Source of the DNA: Emticicia sp965283955
GTDB lineage: Bacteria; Bacteroidota; Bacteroidia; Cytophagales; Spirosomataceae
Direction of reading: 5' to 3'
Length of the DNA: 64,000 bases
NCBI GenBank assembly: GCA_965283955.1
Contig: CBDIQW010000001.1
Span: 248,001-312,000 of the forward strand
Position numbers and translations under genes: made by a program. The notes beneath the pieces are model-generated. The model worked only from the letters and a program-made list of their open reading frames with translations, did no database searches and was not told where the DNA came from. Positions 37,681 to 45,180 of this stretch are shown one piece after another (positions within the stretch are counted from its first letter, which is position 1; the number at the start of each line of letters is the position of its first letter).

Positions 37681-37877
37681 TTGAGAATAAATTCAAGCCG
37701 CAATCTATAAAAACATGAAAAAACTGACCTATTTATTTATATTTTTCCTAAACATCAGCTTTGTTTTTGCTCAATCAAAAACCTTGATGTTTGTAGGCAC
37801 ATACACCGATGGCAAGCCTGATAAGGGTATTTATGTCTATGAACTCAATCCAACAAATGGTGCTTTAAGTTTAGTTT

Positions 37878-37976
37878 AAAAAAGCTGATATTTATAGTAG
37901 TGCTGATATTCATATCTCACCCGATGGAAAGTTTTTGTATGCTTCAAATCGAGTAGAAAATACAATTTCGATGTTT
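37878..37976 (+). repeat. 99-bp exact direct repeat, copy A
   Basis: Identical over 99 bases to 38499-38597. Both begin AAAAAAGCTGATATTT and end TTTCGATGTTT; the encoded peptide in each includes ADIHISPDGKFLYASNRVEN. Confidence 0.95.
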
Positions 37977-38498
37977 GCGTTTGCCATCAATAGTGCCAAT
38001 GGTAGCTTGAAATTCATCAATAAACAATCAGCCAATGGCGAAAATCCAGTGTATGTAAGTGTCCATAAAAACAACAAATTTGTTGTTTCAGGAAATTATG
38101 GAGAAGGAAATGTAACGGTCTTAACCAAAAATGAAGATGGAAGCCTAAATTCATTTGTACAAAGTATTCAGTTTTCGGGAACGAGTGTAAATAAAGAACG
38201 CCAAGAGAAGCCGCACGTTCACTCAGCCAATTTTTCTCCGAAAAATGATTTTCTTTATTTGCCCGATTTAGGAACTGATAAAATCAGAACATTTAGGTTC
38301 GATGAAAAACAAGCGAAACCATTAATTGAAGTTAACGAACTGACTATCAACACAGATGCGGGCGGCGGGCCTCGCCACATGGCTTTTCATCCGAATCAAA
38401 AATTTGCTTATTCCATCGAAGAAATGAGTGGTAATATCGTTGGTTATGCCTACAAAAATGGCCAACTCAGTAAAATTCAGAGTATTATTTCAAATCAG

Positions 38499-38597
38499 AA
38501 AAAAGCTGATATTTATAGTAGTGCTGATATTCATATCTCACCCGATGGAAAGTTTTTGTATGCTTCAAATCGAGTAGAAAATACAATTTCGATGTTT
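38499..38597 (+). repeat. 99-bp exact direct repeat, copy B (original position)
   Basis: This copy fits the reading frame on both sides, so it is the source and copy A the displaced one. Confidence 0.9.
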
Positions 38598-38830
38598 AAA
38601 ATCGCAAAAAATGGTGTATTAACCTTGCTTGGTCATGAATCAACTTATGGTGAAACTCCCCGCAATTTTAACCTTGACCCTACTGGAAACTTTGTAATTG
38701 TAGCGAATCAAAGTTCAAACAATATTGTAGTTTTTAGAAGAAATATAAAAACTGGTTTATTATCCAAACTCAGCGATGATACGAAAGTTTTACACCCTTC
38801 TTGTTTGCAATTCAAAGCCTATTAAAATTT

Positions 38831-39235
38831 ATGATGGAGAAAAATATTGCAGTGAAAGATATTGACTCTTATCTTTCATTCGTTCCCGAAAAAGAACGCA
38901 TTGCTCTGGAAGAATTGCGTCAGCAAATACTTGATTTAGTTCCTGATGCTGAGGAAGTTATCAGTTATATGATTCCGACTTTTAAGTACAAAGGGGCATT
39001 GGTTGGATTTGGATATTATAAAACTCATCTTTCATTCTATTTTATGAGTTCTGGACTTCGTGGACATTTTGGGCAAGATTTGATAGGTTATAAACACGAA
39101 GGTTCAACGATACATTTCACGGCAGATAAACCACTTCCAACTGAAGTCATTAGAAAGATAGTTTTGGCAAGAGTAATGGAGAATGAAGAAAAAGAAAGAC
39201 TAAAAAAGCTAAAGAAAGCGACAAAAAAGGCTTAA
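38831..39235 (+). CDS. DUF1801 protein
   Basis: 134 residues from ATG 38831. Short iron-chaperone/DUF1801-like fold: DIDSYLSFVPEKERIALEELRQQIL, AEEVISYMIPTFKYKG, HLSFYFMSSGLRGHFGQDL, STIHFTADKPLP, then a Lys-rich tail. The family resembles frataxin-like folds, function not settled. It lies 5 bases after the lactonase. Confidence 0.85.
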   Translation: MMEKNIAVKDIDSYLSFVPEKERIALEELRQQILDLVPDAEEVISYMIPTFKYKGALVGFGYYKTHLSFYFMSSGLRGHFGQDLIGYKHEGSTIHFTADKPLPTEVIRKIVLARVMENEEKERLKKLKKATKKA

Positions 39236-39362
39236 AACGTGCAAAAAAACATAATTTAAAAAGAGTTTACATAAAAAGTATTTATTTTGTAGCGAAATGA
39301 TTTTTCTGATTAAAAGCTAATTCATTTTATCTAAAATTCTTTTATAAACCGTTATTGATAAA

Positions 39363-39809
39363 ATGGAACTTTTACTCAGAAAAGCAACGCAAAACGATGC
39401 CGATTTGACTTTTGAAATTGAGCAAAACTCGTTCAAAGAATACAGTGATGCCGTTTATGCTACCGAACTCAAATCTCATCGAAAAGAATTCGACTCAGAA
39501 AATATTCAAATTATTGAATTTGAAAAACAAAGCATTGGTTATTTGGAGATAGAAGAAAAAAATCATTCTTTTGAAATCATAAATATTCTGATTCAAAAAG
39601 ACTTTCAGAACCAAGGTTTTGGCCGACAACTACTCGATAAAGTAATTGAAAATGGAAAACAGAAATCGAAGGGAATCGAATTACAAGTATTAAAGAACAA
39701 CCCAAAAGCAAAGCGGTTTTACGAAAACTCGGGTTTTCAGGTCTATTACGAAACCGAATTTGAATATAAAATGAAATTTTCTCATGCAAATAGGATTTTT
39801 AGAGATTAA
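39363..39809 (+). CDS. GNAT family N-acetyltransferase
   Basis: 148 residues. The acetyl-CoA loop is QKDFQNQGFGRQLLDKV, with LQVLKNNPKAKRFYENSGFQ as the following strand and helix. RimI-like. Substrate unknown. Its 3' end overlaps the cdaA start by 26 bases, so they are probably co-translated. Confidence 0.88.
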   Translation: MELLLRKATQNDADLTFEIEQNSFKEYSDAVYATELKSHRKEFDSENIQIIEFEKQSIGYLEIEEKNHSFEIINILIQKDFQNQGFGRQLLDKVIENGKQKSKGIELQVLKNNPKAKRFYENSGFQVYYETEFEYKMKFSHANRIFRD

Positions 39810-40563
39810 GTGGACTGATATTTTAGATATAACACTCGTTGCATTTCTGCTGTATTACATTTATAAATTAGTGCGTGGTAGCGTTGCAAGTCGGGTTTTC
39901 TTGGGTTATTTGCTCATTTATTTGTTTTATTTGATTGTAAAAGCCATTGGTTTAGAGCTACTTACTCGTATTTTAGAATATTTTATGGGTGTGGGGGCAA
40001 TCGCATTGATTGTGCTTTTTCAACAAGAAATCAGACGCTTTTTGTTGTTGGTAGGAAAATCTACTTCACTCACCAACAACCAGTTTTTTGCAAACTTGCT
40101 TGGTACTGAAGTAGCTCCAGAAGAAAAGTATCCTCTAAAAACCATCATTGATGCCGCAAAAACGATGTCGAGCGAGTTTACAGGAGGAATCATAGTTATT
40201 CAAAAAGAAGACGATTTAGACAAATTTACTGAATCAGGCGATGCTTTAGATGCAGTATTATCAAAGAAATTAATTTTATCGCTCTTTAGTCAATACAGTT
40301 TATTGAATGATGGTGCAATCATTATCGACGGCAATCGCATAAAAGCAGCACATTGTATTTTACCAATTGCTAATAACGACGATTTACCATCAAATTATGG
40401 TTTTCGTCATCGTGCAGCTCTCGGTATTTCGGAAGCAACCGATGCCGCAGCTATTTGCGTTTCGGAAGAAAATGGTAAAATTTCATTGGCCATTGATGGA
40501 AACATAAAAACTGTTTCCGTAACCGAACTCGAAAGAGACTTAAAAGCGTATTTTCTTAAATAG
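39784..40563 (+). CDS. cdaA: Diadenylate cyclase (cyclic di-AMP synthase)
   Basis: 259 residues. Three N-terminal membrane segments (about residues 12-30, 38-55, 65-80), then the DAC domain with LLNDGAIII (DGA at 176-178) and YGFRHRAALG (RHR at 208-210), the two signature motifs. It makes the second messenger c-di-AMP from two ATP. The residues needed for catalysis are intact. No c-di-AMP phosphodiesterase is in the window. Confidence 0.96.
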   Translation: MQIGFLEIKWTDILDITLVAFLLYYIYKLVRGSVASRVFLGYLLIYLFYLIVKAIGLELLTRILEYFMGVGAIALIVLFQQEIRRFLLLVGKSTSLTNNQFFANLLGTEVAPEEKYPLKTIIDAAKTMSSEFTGGIIVIQKEDDLDKFTESGDALDAVLSKKLILSLFSQYSLLNDGAIIIDGNRIKAAHCILPIANNDDLPSNYGFRHRAALGISEATDAAAICVSEENGKISLAIDGNIKTVSVTELERDLKAYFLK

Positions 40564-40702
40564 TTCTGAGTTGAGACGGGGTCGCCCGTGCGGTTCTGAA
40601 TTCTGAGTTAAAAATACTAAGGCACTTGTGTGAATTGTAAAATAAAACTCTCAGTTTTCTGTTTACCCCCCACTCAGAACTCTAAACTCAGAACTCTCAA
40701 CT
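40561..40702. repeat. Word-repeat spacer with GC-rich hairpin copy 3
   Basis: The gap between cdaA and the aminotransferase is mainly made of TTCTGAG/ACTCAGAACTC words in both orientations (AGTTCTGAGTTGAG, GGTTCTGAATTCTGAG, ACTCAGAACTCTAAACTC) with ACGGGGTCGCCCGTGCGG at 40576-40593 nested within. It is an inverted-repeat structure able to fold over its whole length. Confidence 0.75.
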
Positions 40703-41737
40703 TTGACAACGTTTTATCCAGGACCATCAAAAGTATATCCGCAAGTGGCAACTTACCTGCAAGATGCCATGAATGAGGGTATTTTGAGCCAAAACCACCG
40801 CAGTACGGCTTTCATGGAAATGCTGGAAACGTGTATTTCGGTTTTCAAACAAAAACAACATATTCCTAATGATTACGAGGTTTATTTTACATCATCGGCC
40901 ACCGAATGTTGGGAAATCGTCAGTCAATCGCTCGTAAAAAATCACAGCCATCATGTTTATAATGGTGCTTTTGGCGAAAAATGGTTTGAATATGCTTCTC
41001 GTTTAGGTAAAATAACTTCGGCCACCAAGTTTGATTTTCAAGAAATACTCAATAAAAACATTATTTCTGATGCCGATGTTTGGTGTTTTACCCAAAACGA
41101 AACTTCCAATGCTACGCAAATAGAAAATTCGTTTTTCGGAAACCTTCAAACAGATTCCTTAATTGCGGTTGATGTCACTTCTTCACTCGGAGGAATCGAA
41201 CTTGATTGGCAAGCTGCCGATATTTGGTTAGCTTCGGTACAGAAATGTCTTGGTTTACCTGCTGGAATGGGTATTATGATTTGTTCACCAAAAGCCATCG
41301 AACGTGCCGAAGAAATTGGCGACCGTAAGTATTATAACAGCTTGCTTTTCATCCGAGATAATTTCAGAAAATTCCAAACTCATTATACACCAAATATTCT
41401 GGGTATTTATCTTTTAATGCGAGTGATGCAGCAAGTACCTGATATTCAGACGATTGATGCACACATAAAAACACGAGCAAAAGATTTTTATACCTTTATC
41501 GGCCAAGAAACCAATCTTGATTTGTTGATAACGACGAACGAAGTGATGTCTGAAACCGTCATTGCGATTAAAGGAAGTGTTGATGAAATTTCGGTTTTGA
41601 AACAAAAAGCTAAGGAAAATAATATAATTTTGGGTAATGGTTATGGTGCTTGGAAAGACACCACTTTCAGAATAGCCAATTTCCCAGCTATTGAAGATTG
41701 GGAATTCGACAAACTAAAAACCTTACTACGCCAATGA
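40703..41737 (+). CDS. Class V (PLP) aminotransferase, SerC-like
   Basis: 344 residues beginning at TTG 40703 (no in-frame ATG upstream): TTFYPGPSKVYPQV, as in phosphoserine aminotransferase families. The PLP-lysine is in WLASVQKCLGLPAGMG. Other marks: VYNGAFGEKWFEYA, VDVTSSLGGIELDW, FRIANFPAIEDWEFDKLKTLL. The substrate could be phosphoserine or alanine/glyoxylate-like compounds; I cannot decide. The TTG start directly follows a repeat region and is coupled to marC by ATGA. Confidence 0.8.
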   Translation: MTTFYPGPSKVYPQVATYLQDAMNEGILSQNHRSTAFMEMLETCISVFKQKQHIPNDYEVYFTSSATECWEIVSQSLVKNHSHHVYNGAFGEKWFEYASRLGKITSATKFDFQEILNKNIISDADVWCFTQNETSNATQIENSFFGNLQTDSLIAVDVTSSLGGIELDWQAADIWLASVQKCLGLPAGMGIMICSPKAIERAEEIGDRKYYNSLLFIRDNFRKFQTHYTPNILGIYLLMRVMQQVPDIQTIDAHIKTRAKDFYTFIGQETNLDLLITTNEVMSETVIAIKGSVDEISVLKQKAKENNIILGNGYGAWKDTTFRIANFPAIEDWEFDKLKTLLRQ

Positions 41738-42303
41738 ACTTCGTTTTTAAAGAAATTATCTCGGTAACAATCATTCTTTTTTCAATTATCGACATCTTAG
41801 GTTCGATACCCGTAATCATTGATTTACGAAAAAAAGCGGGCGATATTCACGCCGAACAAGCAACCCTCGTAGCAGGAATTTTGATGATTACCTACCTTTA
41901 TTTAGGTATCAGTATTCTCAATTTATTTGGTGTTGATGTTAAATCTTTTGCGGTTGCAGGGGCTTTAATTTTGGCATTAATTGGTTTTGAAATGATTCTC
42001 GGCAGAAATATTTTCAAGCACGAAACTTCAACCAGTAAAGCCACCTCGATTGTTCCGTTGGCTTTTCCGATTATTGCTGGGGCGGGTACAATGACTACAA
42101 TTATCTCGTTGAAATCGACTTTTCAAGAAGAAAATATAATTGTTGGGATATTATTAAATCTACTATTTGTCTATATCGTTTTGCGGACTTCTCAACAACT
42201 CGAAAAAATTCTTGGATCAACGGGTGTCGATATTCTGCGTAAAGTTTTTGGAATGATTTTGATTGCTATCTCCATTAAATTGATAAAAACTAACTTGTTT
42301 TAG
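41734..42303 (+). CDS. MarC family membrane protein
   Basis: 189 residues from ATG 41734, overlapping the previous TGA (ATGA). Six membrane segments: ISVTIILFSIIDILGSIPVII, ATLVAGILMITYLYLGISIL, FAVAGALILALIGFEMILG, IVPLAFPIIAGAGTMTTII, IVGILLNLLFVYIVLRTS and FGMILIAISIKLI. Typical MarC; function unknown despite the historical multiple-antibiotic-resistance name. Confidence 0.92.
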   Translation: MNFVFKEIISVTIILFSIIDILGSIPVIIDLRKKAGDIHAEQATLVAGILMITYLYLGISILNLFGVDVKSFAVAGALILALIGFEMILGRNIFKHETSTSKATSIVPLAFPIIAGAGTMTTIISLKSTFQEENIIVGILLNLLFVYIVLRTSQQLEKILGSTGVDILRKVFGMILIAISIKLIKTNLF

Positions 42304-43379
42304 CATAAAAAACTAGTGCCTTCGACTTCGCTCAGACACCGTTTTGTTTTTTCATAATTTTGTGTTTGTTTTGTGTTCTTTCTTAAATAGACATTTCCGT
42401 GGTCTGACCTAATTGTTAAATTTACTCCGCCGCCGTTGATTGTACCGATGGTTGCATTTGTGTCATTGCAATTGCAATCAACATAATAATTCTGTTTATT
42501 AGACCATCTTGAATCTGCAAAAGCCATTGATTTTTGAGCAGGAAAACCTTCAACACCTATTGCTCCTTTTATTGTTTTTGTTTGTTGCCCTGTTGGCGAA
42601 ATAGCCTCAACTTTTGCTAACTTCTCAGTTTTATCACCTATATCACCCTTTTCACCTTTTTCACCTTTTTCACCTTTTTCACCTTTTTCACCTTTATCGT
42701 TTACTTCTTCATACTTGGTTGGAGTAATATCAAAATCAGTAAAGAAATCGGCATAAGTTGCTTGTACTTTCAAGTTGGCTTTTGTATCTGCAGGCAATGT
42801 AATATCAACTGCTCCACTTGCAGAAATTGAATTTGGGCGACTTTGACTAAGTTGGTCGTATTCAATATACATTTTCCCATATCCGCCACGGGCAACTATC
42901 GGCCCACTAACATTCTTAATGTTGAGCGTTGAATAAGAAGTTTCAGCTTCAACTTCACCTTTCATTCCTGTAACTAACCATTTTCCATAAGAATTTCCAT
43001 TTTCTTTTACACTTACACTCAAATCCTTCGGAATTTTCACCACAAAGTTTCCATAATATTTACTCTTTGGCAATCTGATTTTTAGCGTATTTCCTTCTAC
43101 TTGCACATTAGCACCAATCCCTGTATTATCGGTAGCCCCACCTGGCGAAACAATTTTCAAGCCTTGAGCTTCATCAGGAAACTCTTTTTCTTGTTTGTCT
43201 GATTCTATAATTACTTCAGTACCTGCCACCCCTTCAATTGTGAGATTGCTACTTGCACTCAGAATTATAACTCTTTTATCAGCTCCGTTAAAACTTTGCT
43301 TAAATGAATTCTGCTTGTTTTGTGCAAAAACGCCAACCGAAAGCAGTAGTAACATTGAAATCTTTAAATAGTTTTTCAT
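42300..43379 (-). CDS. Exported DUF4097-like surface protein with collagen-like insert and repeat-derived tail
   Basis: 359 residues; signal peptide ending VGVFAQ. A beta-solenoid of the DUF4097/adhesin type (VQVEGNTLKIRLPKSKYYG, EVEAETSYSTLNIKNVSGPIVARGGYGK, DITLPADTKANLKVQA). Between residues about 230 and 250 comes GDKGEKGEKGEKGEKGEK-type Gly-X-Y sequence from a 9-bp tandem repeat. The last residues KRCLSEVEGTSFLC come from an intergenic repeat (42316-42340) read through, so the true end may differ. Downstream of the sigma/HEAT pair and likely its regulated target. Confidence 0.72.
   Translation of the reverse strand: MKNYLKISMLLLLSVGVFAQNKQNSFKQSFNGADKRVIILSASSNLTIEGVAGTEVIIESDKQEKEFPDEAQGLKIVSPGGATDNTGIGANVQVEGNTLKIRLPKSKYYGNFVVKIPKDLSVSVKENGNSYGKWLVTGMKGEVEAETSYSTLNIKNVSGPIVARGGYGKMYIEYDQLSQSRPNSISASGAVDITLPADTKANLKVQATYADFFTDFDITPTKYEEVNDKGEKGEKGEKGEKGEKGDIGDKTEKLAKVEAISPTGQQTKTIKGAIGVEGFPAQKSMAFADSRWSNKQNYYVDCNCNDTNATIGTINGGGVNLTIRSDHGNVYLRKNTKQTQNYEKTKRCLSEVEGTSFLC
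42316..42340. repeat. Intergenic-family repeat forming a C-terminal tail
   Basis: GTGCCTTCGACTTCGCTCAG plus GACACC, with GTG/CAC ends able to pair. It encodes the odd tail RCLSEVEGT on the minus strand. Such CTTCGACTTCGCTCAG elements are widely seen between Bacteroidota genes. Confidence 0.7.
42642..42697. repeat. 9-bp tandem repeat encoding Gly-Glu-Lys
   Basis: Five near-identical units TTCACCTTT/TTCACCTTTT (minus strand GGTGAAAAA, Gly-Glu-Lys). Length variation would keep the frame, so copy number can vary without loss of the protein. Confidence 0.85.
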
Positions 43380-43444
43380 AATTTTTATTTTTTAAAGTCT
43401 TTTTTTAAATAAAATTTAACACTAACGAACTACTCATCAACAAC

Positions 43445-44356
43445 TTACAAACTCAACATTTTTGTACTTTCTTCGGCTTTCTGACGAACAAAATCTGATG
43501 TTCCGCCATCTTCAGCCAATAGTCGAAGAGCAGGCAAAGCACGGCGTTCGTTAAATTTGGTAAGAATATCAATAATCGAAATCTGTAAAGTTGGTTCTTG
43601 TTGCTTCAACAACGACTTAACGAGTGCATCACGCACATTGGCATTACTTCCGAACCGTCCGATTGCGTCGGCCGCTGCAATTCGTACATTTACGTTTCGG
43701 TCATAATCAAGGGTATAAATAAGAGCTTTTAGCACCTGCTCGTCGGGTTGTTGCAAATCATAACTATAATTAACGGCCTGAATCCGTTCAGAAGGAGACT
43801 CTTTTTTGAGCATCGATAGAATCAATAAATCTTTGGTTTCTTGAATTTCTTTTTTCAATGTACCAATCTCATTCATTACATTTGGCTGTTTCGCCGAAGC
43901 AAGTTGTTTGGCTGCCACATAAATCGTATCGACTCGTACAACTGGCACTTCTACAACTTTTTCAATCACTTTTGGTGTGTCGTTATCGGTTAAAACGCTG
44001 GTAGTTAACTGATTATCAATCGTTTTTCGACCAAACCAAAAAGCTAATGCCAAACCTGCCACACTGGCAGCATATTTAAAACTGGTTCGTTCGTAGAAAC
44101 GAACAACTTTGGTTGCGGGTTTTGCTGATAGTTTCTCTTTTTCAGCAGAAAGAAAATCATAAAAAGATTTATCTTTTGTAGCATCAAAATCTCTTTCGGT
44201 TGCTTTATTGATTGCAAAGAAAATATCTTTCGATTCTTCAAACTCAGTTTTAGAACCTTCATTTTTGGCAAAGAAATCTTCAAACTCCTGCTTTTTCTTG
44301 GCAGAAAGATTATTTTCCAGAAAATCAGCCAATAATTCTTCTTTTTTATTTTTCAT
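43445..44356 (-). CDS. Membrane-anchored HEAT-repeat protein, probable anti-sigma factor
   Basis: 303 residues from ATG 44356. The N-terminal 90 residues (KEELLADFLENNLSAKKKQEFEDFF) look like an anti-sigma helical domain without zinc ligands. One membrane segment (FKYAASVAGLALAFWFGRKTI) precedes a linker with VPVVRVDTIYVAAKQ, and the periplasmic part has HEAT repeats (DYDRNVNVRIAAADAIGRFG, LKQQEPTLQISIIDILTKFNERRALPALRLLAED). It lies 45 bases after the ECF sigma gene. The anti-sigma role is inferred from position and architecture. Confidence 0.72.
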   Translation of the reverse strand: MKNKKEELLADFLENNLSAKKKQEFEDFFAKNEGSKTEFEESKDIFFAINKATERDFDATKDKSFYDFLSAEKEKLSAKPATKVVRFYERTSFKYAASVAGLALAFWFGRKTIDNQLTTSVLTDNDTPKVIEKVVEVPVVRVDTIYVAAKQLASAKQPNVMNEIGTLKKEIQETKDLLILSMLKKESPSERIQAVNYSYDLQQPDEQVLKALIYTLDYDRNVNVRIAAADAIGRFGSNANVRDALVKSLLKQQEPTLQISIIDILTKFNERRALPALRLLAEDGGTSDFVRQKAEESTKMLSL

Positions 44357-44401
44357 TTTTTTTCCCAAAATTTACGAACGAAATGGAATTTCGTTCCACA
44401 G

Positions 44402-44926
44402 TTACACATCTATATCTAAGCTCAAATACACTTCTCTTAATTTTTTGATGGCTCGGTGTACTCGCACTTTCACGACTGAAACCGATACATTGAGCATTTC
44501 AGCAATTTGCTCGTATTTCATGTCTTCAAATCTACTTAGGTGTAAAACTTCTCTATATTCATCGGGTAATTTTTGTAAGGCTATCCGTATTAATTGATGG
44601 TTTTGGTCATCGAATGTTTCTTCTTCTTCAAAATCATGATTATCAGTTAACTCACTCATTTTTAGATGATTATCTTTCAGATGGTCGTGAAATAAATTTC
44701 GAGCAATCCGATAAATCCACGTCCGAAACTCATGCCCTTCTCGATACGAATGTCGGTAATGAATCAGTCGATAGAAAGTTTGTTGCGTAAGGTCGTGGCT
44801 TGTCTCCCATTCTACGCCAAAGCGTAAAAAGAAATTCAAGAGCGGACGTTTGTATCGTTCATACAGAACCGCTGCTTTGTCAAGCTCACCATTAAATACA
44901 CATAACATGGCCGTTTCATCGGTCAT
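44402..44926 (-). CDS. ECF-type RNA polymerase sigma factor
   Basis: 174 residues: region 2 HDLTQQTFYRLIHYRHSYREGHEFRTWIYRIARNLFHDHL, region 4 LPDEYREVLHLSRFEDMKYEQIAEMLNVSVSVVKVRVHRAIKKLRE. Typical ECF length. Followed by the probable anti-sigma and the DUF4097 protein on the same strand, so the three form a likely envelope-response operon. Confidence 0.9.
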   Translation of the reverse strand: MTDETAMLCVFNGELDKAAVLYERYKRPLLNFFLRFGVEWETSHDLTQQTFYRLIHYRHSYREGHEFRTWIYRIARNLFHDHLKDNHLKMSELTDNHDFEEEETFDDQNHQLIRIALQKLPDEYREVLHLSRFEDMKYEQIAEMLNVSVSVVKVRVHRAIKKLREVYLSLDIDV

Positions 44927-45180
44927 AAAAATCTATCGTTTTGATTGTTTCTGATAATACTTACTCAGAAAAATGTGAAAGGTTACAAAAGCTTGTAAAA
45001 AAAATAAAAAATTATTTCTATGCTAAATTTAACAATAAGCCTTTTGTGTTGTTATTAACTTCGATAAAAATACCGCAATTGTCTTGTAAGAATTTCCGTT
45101 CATCAATTCATTGTTATAAAATTTATTGTTTTTCATTAGTTTTACGAAATTATACCTTACAAACTATTCAAATCAAATTT

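Larger units (their letters stand above)
37715..38825 (+). pseudogene. Lactonase (6-phosphogluconolactonase-like propeller), disrupted by internal duplication
   Basis: ATG 37715 gives signal peptide and VGTYTDGKPDKGIYVYELNP, the start of a seven-bladed beta-propeller lactonase. At 37877 the frame fails and 99 bases follow that are identical to 38499-38597, a segment of a later blade. After it the normal sequence resumes (AFAINSANGSLKFINKQSANGENPVYVSVH) and runs to the end with HSANFSPKNDFLYLPDLGTDKI and GGGPRHMAFHPNQKFAY. The blade material expected between KKAD and AFAIN is missing. Either a gene-conversion-like event or mis-assembly between repeats. Confidence 0.75.

Noticed and set aside
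23072..40593. Attachment sites or an integrated element bounded by the GC-rich hairpins
   Set aside because: Three copies in the same orientation with chromosomal genes between them and no integrase.
44941..45180. Long upstream extension of the metalloprotease
   Set aside because: The segment has no coding character and the internal ATG 45181 begins a clear signal peptide.
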